Shown here: one piece after another, positions 1 through 7,701 of the stretch
Numbering within the stretch: the first letter of the stretch is position 1
Layout of the letters: each line of letters opens with the position of its first letter
DNA from: Hyphomicrobiales bacterium
GTDB taxonomy: Bacteria; Pseudomonadota; Alphaproteobacteria; Rhizobiales; Aestuariivirgaceae
Direction of reading: 5' to 3'
DNA length: 9,639 nucleotides
Assembly: GCA_023266715.1 (NCBI GenBank)
Contig: JAHFPK010000088.1
Span: 1-9,639, forward strand
Made by a program: the position numbers and the translations under genes
Notes under the pieces: model-generated
What the model saw: the letters and a program-made list of their open reading frames with translations, nothing else
Databases searched by the model: none
Told to the model about the DNA's origin: nothing

Positions 1-533
1 TGGGAGACAAGGTAGTGAGCCACGGAATTGGCCCTGCGGCTTGAGAGTTCCTCGTTGTATTCGTCGGAGCCATCGGAGTCGGTGTGGCCGTTCACATCGA
101 CCAGCGTCTGGTTGAATTCGCGCAGGACGATGGCGACTGAATTCAACACATTATAGAAGTTCGGCCTGATATCCGATTGATCGGTGGCGAAGGTAATGTT
201 GGACGGCATGTTAAGAATGATGTTGTCGCCATTGCGGGTGACGGAGACGCCCGTACCTTCAAGACGCTGGCGCAATTTGGCTTCCTGATTGTCCATGTAA
301 AGGCCAACGCCACCTCCCGCTAGTGCTCCCAGGCCGGCACCAATCAACATGGCCTTGCGTGTCTTCACATTTGTGGTGGTGCCCAGAAGTGCGCCCGCCG
401 CCGTGCCGAGCAGGGCACCAGTGCCCGCCCCGATCGCGGTGTTGGAAACCTTTTGTTCGCCAGTATAGGGATCGGTCGAGCAGGCGGTGATCAGGAATGA
501 CGCGGCGGTCAGGGCGATAATGGCGTGTTTCAT
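1..533 (-). CDS. OmpA-family outer-membrane lipoprotein, C-terminus cut by the window edge
   Basis: About 177 residues are visible. The start is the ATG at 533-531, preceded 5 bases upstream by a GAGGG ribosome site (539-543). Residues 1-18 form a lipoprotein signal ending in a lipobox, L-I-T-A-C, so Cys18 would be lipidated. Residues about 34-80 are rich in Gly/Ala (GAGTGALLGTAAGALLG, then GAGLGALAGGGVG), a glycine-zipper-like segment seen in YiaD-type proteins. An OmpA/MotB peptidoglycan-binding domain follows from about residue 95, with the recognisable VNGHTDSDGSDEYNEELS stretch and SSRRANSV helix. Known family role: anchoring the outer membrane to peptidoglycan. The last part of the domain lies outside the window. 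It sits 68 bases downstream of the ABC exporter on the same strand, so they may share a transcript, although the proteins are not obviously functionally linked. The family call is secure; the exact role is not. Confidence 0.9.
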   Translation of the reverse strand, partial: MKHAIIALTAASFLITACSTDPYTGEQKVSNTAIGAGTGALLGTAAGALLGTTTNVKTRKAMLIGAGLGALAGGGVGLYMDNQEAKLRQRLEGTGVSVTRNGDNIILNMPSNITFATDQSDIRPNFYNVLNSVAIVLREFNQTLVDVNGHTDSDGSDEYNEELSSRRANSVAHYLVS

Positions 534-601
534 GGAATCCCTCGAAAGAATATGGGGCCTATTTAAGGTCACTTGTGGCCGGATTATGGTTAACGCAAGG
601 T

Positions 602-2476
<1,875 letters not shown>

Positions 2477-2482
2477 GGCCGG

Positions 2483-2512
2483 GTTATAGCGCTTTCACTT
2501 TACCGTGGTCAA
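2483..2512 (-). promoter_or_regulatory. Sigma-70-like promoter of the ABC exporter, predicted leaderless
   Basis: On the minus strand there is a TTGACC -35 box (2512-2507), an 18-base spacer and a TATAAC -10 box (2488-2483; CTATAAC with the preceding base). Only six bases separate the -10 from the ATG at 2476, so a normal start point, about 7 bases past the -10, falls on the A of the ATG. No Shine-Dalgarno is present or possible. A 5-bp inverted repeat, CGTGG/CCACG (2504-2508 and 2515-2519), overlaps the -35 and could be an operator. The boxes are seen directly; function is inferred. Confidence 0.55.
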
Positions 2513-2646
2513 AGCCACGAATGTATTTGGGGAGAAAATGGGCCAAATCTAACCACCGGGAATCCGGAAAACTTGAGTCTTATGAAGCAATTGCATAGGT
2601 TTGCTGCGCCAATGGATGAGCTCTTTGGGGCAGTTTGCCTGAATTT

Positions 2647-4107
2647 ATGCCGATCATCGTGCTAGAGACTGCCGAAATGCCCTCTTCCGCCCGTCTCATT
2701 CCCCTGATCATTGCCTCGGCCCTCTTTATGGAAAACATGGATGCGACGGTGATTGCCACCGCGCTTCCGGCCATTGCAACAGACCTTGGCACCGATCCCA
2801 TTGTGCTGAAACTGGCTTTCACAACCTATCTTTTGAGCCTTACCATTTTTATTCCCGTCAGCGGCTGGTTTGCTGACCGATTCGGGGCGAAGCTCGTGTT
2901 CCGGACCGCCATTGCCGTGTTTATGGTGGGTTCCATTGCCTGCGGATCTTCCCAGTCCTTGGGCTGGCTCATTGCGGCGCGGGCCCTGCAGGGCTTGGGC
3001 GGCGCCATGATGGTGCCGGTTGGACGCATCATCATCCTGCGGACGGTTTCGAAGGCCCAACTGGTGGATGCCCTGGCCTGGCTTACGGTTCCGGCCCTCA
3101 TCGGCCCTTTGGTCGGGCCTCCTGTCGGCGGGTTCATCACCACCTATTTTGACTGGCGCTGGATATTCTGGATGAATATTCCCTTCGGCCTGCTGGGGAT
3201 AATGCTTGCCACGCGGCTGATGCCGAACACCCCCGCGGAAACAGTTCCGCCTCTGGATTTCCGTGGTTTCCTTCTTTCCGCGCTAGGGCTTTCTTCACTA
3301 GTGTTTGGCTTTACCATTGTCGGCCGCGGTATGTTGCCCGACTATGCGCTCGCTACCCTGATTATTTTTGGAAGCATTTGTTTGGCGCTCTACGTGCGTC
3401 ACGCCCTGTCCAATCAAGATCCAATTCTTGATCTCCGCCTTTTGCGAATTCACAGTTTTCGGGCCGGTGTCGCCGGGGGCAGTTTTTACCGCATCGGTGT
3501 CGGGGCAATTCCGTTTCTCCTGCCGCTCATGTTTCAGCTCGGCTTTGGTTTTTCAGCTTTTCAATCCGGCATGCTGATGTGTTCGGCGGCGGCTGGCGCG
3601 ATTGCGATGAAATTCTCGACGGCCCGGTTGCTCCGCCGGTTTGGTTTCCGGAGGCTGCTCGTTGCAAACGGTCTCGTGTCTTGCGGGGTCATGGCGACCT
3701 ACGGCTTGTTTACGGCCATGACGCCTTTTGTCTTGATTTCGCTTCTCTTGTTGATCGGCGGATTCTTGCGGTCACTCCAGTTCACAGCCCTGAATGCCTT
3801 GTCTTACGCCGATATTGACCGGGATGAGGTGAGCAGGGCCACAAGCCTTTACACTGTGGCGCAGCAGGTTTCCCTTTCGGCAGGGGTTGCGATTGCTGCC
3901 TTCATTTTGGAATCGGTGCAGGTCTTGCGTGGCACCCGGGACATTCTGGCAACCGATTTTTCAGCGGCGTTTCTTATTGTTGCAGGCGTGGCCGCATTTT
4001 CCGTGTTGCAATTCCGCTGGCTTGGGATTGACGCAGGGGCCTCGGTTATTTGGCGGCGTATTCCACCGCTTCGGGAGAGTACCTCGGAAAGACACGCCGA
4101 CCTGTGA
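2647..4107 (+). CDS. DHA2-type MFS multidrug efflux transporter (EmrB/QacA family)
   Basis: From the ATG at 2647 the protein has 486 residues and about 14 hydrophobic segments, the number typical of the proton-driven DHA2 drug exporters of the inner membrane. Family motifs are visible: MDATVIATALP at 31-41 (motif D1, with the conserved Asp in helix 1), GWFADRFGAK at 73-82 (motif A in the loop after helix 2), RALQGLGGAMMVP at 112-124 (motif B) and GPLVGPPVGG at 153-162 (motif C, characteristic of antiporters). The start is uncertain: an in-frame TTG at 2635 has a GGGG run 4 bases before it, while the ATG at 2647 has no good ribosome site, and another ATG lies at 2677. All give a complete transporter. 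No EmrA-like membrane fusion partner is nearby, so it may work alone. It is divergent from the ABC exporter and 46 bases upstream of msrB on the same strand. Substrate unknown. Confidence 0.92.
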   Translation: MPIIVLETAEMPSSARLIPLIIASALFMENMDATVIATALPAIATDLGTDPIVLKLAFTTYLLSLTIFIPVSGWFADRFGAKLVFRTAIAVFMVGSIACGSSQSLGWLIAARALQGLGGAMMVPVGRIIILRTVSKAQLVDALAWLTVPALIGPLVGPPVGGFITTYFDWRWIFWMNIPFGLLGIMLATRLMPNTPAETVPPLDFRGFLLSALGLSSLVFGFTIVGRGMLPDYALATLIIFGSICLALYVRHALSNQDPILDLRLLRIHSFRAGVAGGSFYRIGVGAIPFLLPLMFQLGFGFSAFQSGMLMCSAAAGAIAMKFSTARLLRRFGFRRLLVANGLVSCGVMATYGLFTAMTPFVLISLLLLIGGFLRSLQFTALNALSYADIDRDEVSRATSLYTVAQQVSLSAGVAIAAFILESVQVLRGTRDILATDFSAAFLIVAGVAAFSVLQFRWLGIDAGASVIWRRIPPLRESTSERHADL

Positions 4108-4115
4108 AACCTTTT

Positions 4116-4126
4116 CCCAAATTGGG
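4116..4126. repeat. Short palindrome between the MFS gene and msrB
   Basis: CCCAA-A-TTGGG is a perfect 11-bp hyphenated palindrome in the 46-base gap. It is too short, and lacks a following T-run, to be a terminator. It could be a protein-binding site or chance. Confidence 0.25.
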
Positions 4127-4153
4127 CCGTATTTGTGGTTGAGTGAGGGTATC

Positions 4154-4630
4154 ATGGATCGTCGCGCTGTTTTGAAATATGCCGGATTTTCTGCTATCGG
4201 CCTGGTTATCGGGAGCCGTTTTAGCCTTGCCGAGACGTTCGAGATCAGCAAGACCGAAGACGAGTGGAGGGCCTTGCTCACCCCTGAGCAATATGCCGTG
4301 TTGCGCGAGGAAAACACCGAGCCGCCCAATAGCAGCCCGCTCCTGGATGAGCATCGCAAAGGCACGTTCGCCTGCGCGGGGTGCGACCTGCCGCTCTACT
4401 CATCGGACACAAAGTATGACAGCGGCACGGGCTGGCCGAGCTTCTTTGATGTTCTGCCCAATGCGGTTGGCGAGAAGGAAGACAACACCCTGTTCACCAA
4501 GCGCACTGAAGTCCATTGCCGCCGCTGCGGCGGCCACCTAGGCCATGTGTTCGAGGACGGTCCGCAGCCCACGGGCCTGCGCTATTGCATGAACGGGCTG
4601 GCATTGATGTTTGTGCCGAGCGTCGCGTGA
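4154..4630 (+). CDS. msrB: Tat-exported peptide-methionine (R)-S-oxide reductase
   Basis: This 158-residue MsrB-family enzyme reduces methionine-R-sulfoxide in proteins back to methionine. The start at 4154 has a GAGGG-like site a few bases upstream. Residues 1-26 look like a twin-arginine signal: DRRAVLK at 2-8, a hydrophobic stretch, then a likely cut after SLA (residue 26), so the mature enzyme should act in the periplasm. The SelR domain covers about 35-156. It has zinc ligands Cys74/Cys77 and Cys122/Cys125, the GTGWPSF substrate loop at 91-97, HLGHVF at 128-133, and the catalytic Cys145 in RYCMNG. The position that carries a resolving Cys in some MsrB enzymes (CGWPSF) is Thr92 here, so regeneration must use another route. 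It lies 46 bases after the MFS gene and may be co-transcribed. An upstream extension overlapping the MFS gene is possible in frame but would destroy the signal peptide. Confidence 0.93.
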   Translation: MDRRAVLKYAGFSAIGLVIGSRFSLAETFEISKTEDEWRALLTPEQYAVLREENTEPPNSSPLLDEHRKGTFACAGCDLPLYSSDTKYDSGTGWPSFFDVLPNAVGEKEDNTLFTKRTEVHCRRCGGHLGHVFEDGPQPTGLRYCMNGLALMFVPSVA

Positions 4631-4646
4631 CCTGAGCTCACTCAGG
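4631..4646. terminator. Stem-loop at the convergent gene ends, candidate bidirectional terminator
   Basis: CCTGAG-CTCA-CTCAGG forms a perfect 6-bp stem with a 4-base loop. It begins right after the msrB stop and contains the stop codon of the minus-strand gene (4644-4642). On the plus strand it is followed by a T-rich but interrupted tail (TTGCATATTTT). The weak tail makes intrinsic termination uncertain. Confidence 0.4.
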
Positions 4647-6897
4647 TTGCATATTTTCGCCAGATCGCGCCAAGTATGTTTGAATAGTCGTCAGTCCAGA
4701 CGGACACGTTTTTGTTCGCAGGTTGCTTCCATCCGGCTTCTTCATTGAATTTGGCAAGGGTTTCCGGCTTGCGCGCAAGAATTACAACGGCTGAAGGTAC
4801 CGGTTCTCCGAGTGACGTTGGCCTAGCGGCCTGGCTGCGCGTTTTTATGGCCAAGTTGGCATCATGTGCCACGGCCGAAATAACACTTTGCAATTCCATA
4901 TGGCGATTTGATACGTGAAAAATCAAAAGCCCGTCGTCTTTGAGGCGCGAGATATAAAGGGCCACGGCCTCGCGCGTCAGCAGATGGATTGGAATCGTAT
5001 CCGACGAGAACGCATCAATGAGCAAGTAGTCAAAGTCTGAGGTTGGCTGCTCGGCAAGTGTCAGGCGCGCGTCACCCAGGATGATTTTGGCTGCTGGCGC
5101 GCATTTTGCCAGAAAACCAAACTGATGTGGATCTTCGGCTATTTTGACGACAACCGGATCAATCTCAAAGTAGGTCCACCGGTCATCTTTCATTCCATTA
5201 CAGGCATGGGCGCCGGTTCCGAGGCCGACCACGGCAATATCACGGCCATTGGCACGGGCAGGCAGCAACTGGAGCGTTTGCGCGAGGACTCCCTTGGGGT
5301 GATAGTAAGTGAGCGGCGTGACGGGACCGGTGTAGGTAGAACCGTCAGGATTCTTGATCCTGACCGCACCGTGTACTGTTGTTCCGTGCGACAGCACGCG
5401 GAACTGCCCATTTTCCTCCAGCGAAATTTTGTGAACGCCAAAGAATGACCGCTCATAAGACGTATTTTGAATGCCCGCAGGGGATATCTCCCAGGCCATA
5501 AGCGCCGCAATAATGAGTGCGGCCCTTGCCAGTTGGTGAACATAGAAGCCAATGATCACAATGCTCATCACCGCCATGAGATATTTGAGATAGGCACCTG
5601 AATTGATAAAGTCATATCCACGAAACACGTAGATGCCTGCCGCCACCAACAATCCCAAACCAAGGACTGGCAAAGTCTCGTTTGTGATTTCCTTGCGCGA
5701 GGCGCGAAGCACGGCGGGATGGGCCAGCATGACAAGGCCTATGAGAATGGGGTATTCCAAGATGCGATTAAAAGTATGCGGGGCCAGCAGACCGGAGAAG
5801 ATGCCACCGAGAACGCCGCCAAAGGACATCCACAAGTAAAATTGGGTGAGGTGTTCAACCTGAGGGCGGCGGTTGTAAAGCCGCTGGTGATACATCAGGG
5901 CTGTAACGAAGAAGAATCCGAGGTGTATCGTGCAATTCAGAAGGATGTTGAACTGGATTACCTCGGATAGAATGACCAGGCCTGCCAGGATTGGCACAAG
6001 GTGGTTCACGGCTTTTGCGGGGATAAGCGGCCGGTCACGGAAGATCAGAACGAAAGTCAGCAGGTACAGCGCGAGCGGGATCACCCACAGGAATGGTGCA
6101 GGCGCTATGTCGGTGGAGATGTGGGCGGTGACAGCCACCAGCAAAGCCGACGGAATGAATGAGAGCCAGATGTATTCGCCGATCAAACGTTTCTTTGGCC
6201 CTGCAACTTTTGTGGGCTGTATGAAAGCTGCAAGCTGGTTTGTACTTGTCGTTTGCATAATGTAACCCGCAGAGGTGATCAGCAGGGCAAGGACGACAAA
6301 GCCGATTGACCAGCCGAGGGATTGCTGCGGCAGGCGCAAGGTGGTTTCAAAGACCAGGGGGTAAAGCAGCAGCGCTGCGAATGACCCCAAATTTGAAGCG
6401 GCATAGAGAAAATATGGATTGCCGGCATCCTTGTGCCGGGTGCGTGCGAACCATGCTTGCAACAGCGGACCATTTCCAGCCACGGCAAAAAAAGGCAATC
6501 CGACAGAAAAGGTGAAAACGCCGATCAGCCAAAAGGCCTGGCCTTCAGCCGGCGGTTTCCCCAGGCCCGACGCAATGGAAATCGGCAAGGCAAAGAAAGT
6601 TACCAGGAGAAGGCCGATGTGCACATAGATGGCAGTACGCGGGGACAGGTAGCGGGTAGACAGGTGTGCATAGAGATAGCCCATGAGCAGCAAGGCTTGA
6701 AAAAACACCATCGCAACCGACCACACGCCGGGAGAGCCGCCGAGTTGCGGCAGTATCATTTTGGTGAACATGGGCTGGACTGCAAAAAGCAGGAAGGCCG
6801 AGGTGAATATGGCTAATGTGAAGACGGCACGCGCGGCGGTGTTTAGAGCATCAACGCTGGCCCGAATGGCAGGCTTGGCTTCTGAGACAAGTTGCAT
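4642..6897 (-). CDS. Fused multi-helix membrane protein / spermidine synthase-like domain
   Basis: This 751-residue protein has two parts. The first ~500 residues hold about 14 hydrophobic helices and begin with the AVQPMFTKMILPQLGGSP-type stretch that marks the fused MFS/spermidine-synthase family. The C-terminal ~220 residues are a Rossmann-type spermidine-synthase/methyltransferase fold: nucleotide-binding GLGTGA from 558, acidic FEID ending at Asp580, GDAR with Asp609, and LLIDAFSSDTIP with Asp628. True aminopropyltransferases carry a DSTDP-like active-site motif at the last position, so polyamine synthesis is doubtful; substrate and reaction are unknown. The ATG at 6897 is preferred, with GGAAGG about 9 bases upstream; a TTG at 6921 would add eight polar residues. 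It converges on msrB with 11 bases between stops. The exported small protein lies upstream on the same strand, 160 bases away. Confidence 0.88.
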   Translation of the reverse strand: MQLVSEAKPAIRASVDALNTAARAVFTLAIFTSAFLLFAVQPMFTKMILPQLGGSPGVWSVAMVFFQALLLMGYLYAHLSTRYLSPRTAIYVHIGLLLVTFFALPISIASGLGKPPAEGQAFWLIGVFTFSVGLPFFAVAGNGPLLQAWFARTRHKDAGNPYFLYAASNLGSFAALLLYPLVFETTLRLPQQSLGWSIGFVVLALLITSAGYIMQTTSTNQLAAFIQPTKVAGPKKRLIGEYIWLSFIPSALLVAVTAHISTDIAPAPFLWVIPLALYLLTFVLIFRDRPLIPAKAVNHLVPILAGLVILSEVIQFNILLNCTIHLGFFFVTALMYHQRLYNRRPQVEHLTQFYLWMSFGGVLGGIFSGLLAPHTFNRILEYPILIGLVMLAHPAVLRASRKEITNETLPVLGLGLLVAAGIYVFRGYDFINSGAYLKYLMAVMSIVIIGFYVHQLARAALIIAALMAWEISPAGIQNTSYERSFFGVHKISLEENGQFRVLSHGTTVHGAVRIKNPDGSTYTGPVTPLTYYHPKGVLAQTLQLLPARANGRDIAVVGLGTGAHACNGMKDDRWTYFEIDPVVVKIAEDPHQFGFLAKCAPAAKIILGDARLTLAEQPTSDFDYLLIDAFSSDTIPIHLLTREAVALYISRLKDDGLLIFHVSNRHMELQSVISAVAHDANLAIKTRSQAARPTSLGEPVPSAVVILARKPETLAKFNEEAGWKQPANKNVSVWTDDYSNILGAIWRKYAT

Positions 6898-6973
6898 GCA
6901 CTGACGCCTTCCATTGCTCAAAACGAAAGGTCTAAGTGGACTTTCTTAAGACGGAATTAACTTCTATCTGAAC

Positions 6974-7004
6974 CAGAATTTAGCAAAAAACCCGCATAAT
7001 TCTG
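6974..7004. repeat. Inverted repeat in the gap upstream of the fused synthase gene
   Basis: CAGAATT (6974-6980) and AATTCTG (6998-7004) are perfect 7-bp inverted arms separated by 17 bases that include an A6/T6 run. The run lies inside the loop rather than after a stem, so it does not look like a standard terminator. It could be an operator for the synthase gene. Nothing else is recognisable in the 160-base gap 6898-7057. Confidence 0.35.
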
Positions 7005-7057
7005 ACTGTTTTCGGTCCTGTAGATTTTGACTTTCTCGCCTCTACGCCCCTGTCACA

Positions 7058-7453
7058 CTACGCCCCGTCTAGTACAGCAGCTCCTATCAGTCGTTCCGAG
7101 GTCACAAAGAATATCTGGACGGGAGGCTCCACAGGACGAATGCGTTCCCCTACCAGCACACCAACGAGTGTCGCCTGGTATTTTATGAACGAAATGCCGC
7201 GGTTTATCTCGCCAATGATAAAGGGGCGAATGATCATGTACTGCACCTTGTCAGCCAAGACACATGCAATTATTTTCTCGTTCGTCAATTCCACGGCTGC
7301 CTGCGGGGTCAGGTTCAGCGCCATGTGAGCGAGGGTTTCATCAATCTGGGCTTCGGTATTGCAGAACAGCCCGTGGAGAATGTGGCCCTGTTTTGCTTGG
7401 GCGTTGGCGCCAAGCGCCACAGCGATCAGTGCAATGAAGAAGAGCTTTTTCAT
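7058..7453 (-). CDS. Small predicted exported protein of unknown function
   Basis: This 131-residue protein starts at the ATG 7453-7451, chosen because a perfect AAGGAG lies six bases upstream and a clean signal peptide follows immediately. An in-frame ATG at 7561 would bury the signal behind 36 extra residues. Residues 1-20 (MKKLFFIALIAVALGANAQA) are a typical Sec signal with a likely AQA cut. The mature part of about 111 residues contains two cysteines, Cys31 (LFCNTE) and Cys64 (IIACVLADK), which could form a disulfide in the periplasm. No catalytic motif is visible. The segment IRPVEPPVQIFFVT and the pattern FCNTEAQIDETL resemble uncharacterised small proteins I associate with Rhizobiales, but I cannot name a family. 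It is divergent from the SARP-type regulator, making regulation by that protein plausible. Export is fairly secure; function is unknown. Confidence 0.85.
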   Translation of the reverse strand: MKKLFFIALIAVALGANAQAKQGHILHGLFCNTEAQIDETLAHMALNLTPQAAVELTNEKIIACVLADKVQYMIIRPFIIGEINRGISFIKYQATLVGVLVGERIRPVEPPVQIFFVTSERLIGAAVLDGA

Positions 7454-7459
7454 ATGAGA

Positions 7460-7465
7460 CTCCTT
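7460..7465 (-). promoter_or_regulatory. Strong ribosome binding site deciding the start at 7453
   Basis: AAGGAG on the minus strand, six bases before the ATG at 7453. It fixes the start of the small exported protein and rules out the longer in-frame start at 7561. Confidence 0.85.
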
Positions 7466-7604
7466 AAGGGTTGCAGTGTCCCGTAACGGCAAAACTGACA
7501 GGAGCACTTGCTGCATGACGATCCGTTGTACCGTGATGGCAGTGCGAGAAATCCGACTCATGCAAGAGTCCTCCCTGCTACGTCCCGCAATTCAAACCCA
7601 GACT

Positions 7605-7617
7605 CGCAATATTTGCG
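7605..7617. repeat. Hyphenated palindrome in the divergent intergenic region
   Basis: CGCAA-TAT-TTGCG is a perfect 13-bp hyphenated palindrome just upstream of, and touching, the CGTGAA direct repeats. Another CGCAATT lies at 7586-7592. It could bind a dimeric regulator of either flanking gene. Confidence 0.35.
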
Positions 7618-7655
7618 TGAAACTGCCGTGAAGCTTGTTTGCCCCCTTCGTGAAA
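7616..7655 (+). promoter_or_regulatory. SARP-type direct-repeat operator candidate
   Basis: Three heptamers, CGTGAAA (7616-7622), CGTGAAG (7627-7633) and CGTGAAA (7649-7655), start 11 and 22 bp apart, so all lie on the same face of the helix. SARP regulators are known to bind heptameric direct repeats with an 11-bp period that overlap the -35 region and end about 8 bp before the -10. Here the last CGTGAA ends 7 bp before a candidate TAGTAT -10. The missing copy in the 11-bp register (7638) is occupied by the -35-like TTGCCC. The repeats are seen directly; binding by the adjacent regulator is inferred. Confidence 0.6.
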
Positions 7656-7667
7656 TCGGCGTAGTAT
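7639..7667 (+). promoter_or_regulatory. Candidate promoter of the SARP-type regulator
   Basis: TTGCCC (7639-7644), a 17-base spacer and TAGTAT (7662-7667); each box matches the consensus at four of six positions. The predicted start is near 7674, giving a leader of about 28 bases. The weak -35, flanked by CGTGAA repeats, fits an activator-dependent promoter. No other good promoter is visible in the gap 7454-7701. Confidence 0.4.
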
Positions 7668-7701
7668 CCGTCCGCAACGATTGGCGCCGGACTCCTTTGA
7701 C

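Noticed and set aside
3887..4630. Longer form of msrB starting inside the MFS gene
   Set aside because: The extension overlaps the end of the MFS gene by over 200 bases and would bury the Tat signal and ribosome site found at 4154.
6433..6816. Plus-strand open frame of 127 codons inside the fused synthase gene
   Set aside because: It is antisense to a well-supported membrane domain and has no signal, motif or ribosome site of its own.
6898..6921. TTG start for the fused synthase gene at 6921
   Set aside because: It adds only eight polar residues. The ATG at 6897 has a GGAAGG upstream and is the more usual codon. It cannot be fully excluded.
6983..7020. Possible intrinsic terminator of the small exported protein gene (T6 run on the minus strand)
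   Set aside because: The T-run follows GCGGG, but no complementary CCCGC arm lies upstream of it on that strand, so no proper stem forms before the run.
7058..7561. Longer start for the small exported protein
   Set aside because: The 36 extra residues would precede a perfect signal peptide, and the AAGGAG site sits exactly before the inner ATG at 7453.
7555..7570. Inverted repeat GACTC-6 bases-GAGTC in the divergent gap
   Set aside because: Arms of only five bases with a six-base spacer are common by chance, and no second copy or promoter element is nearby.
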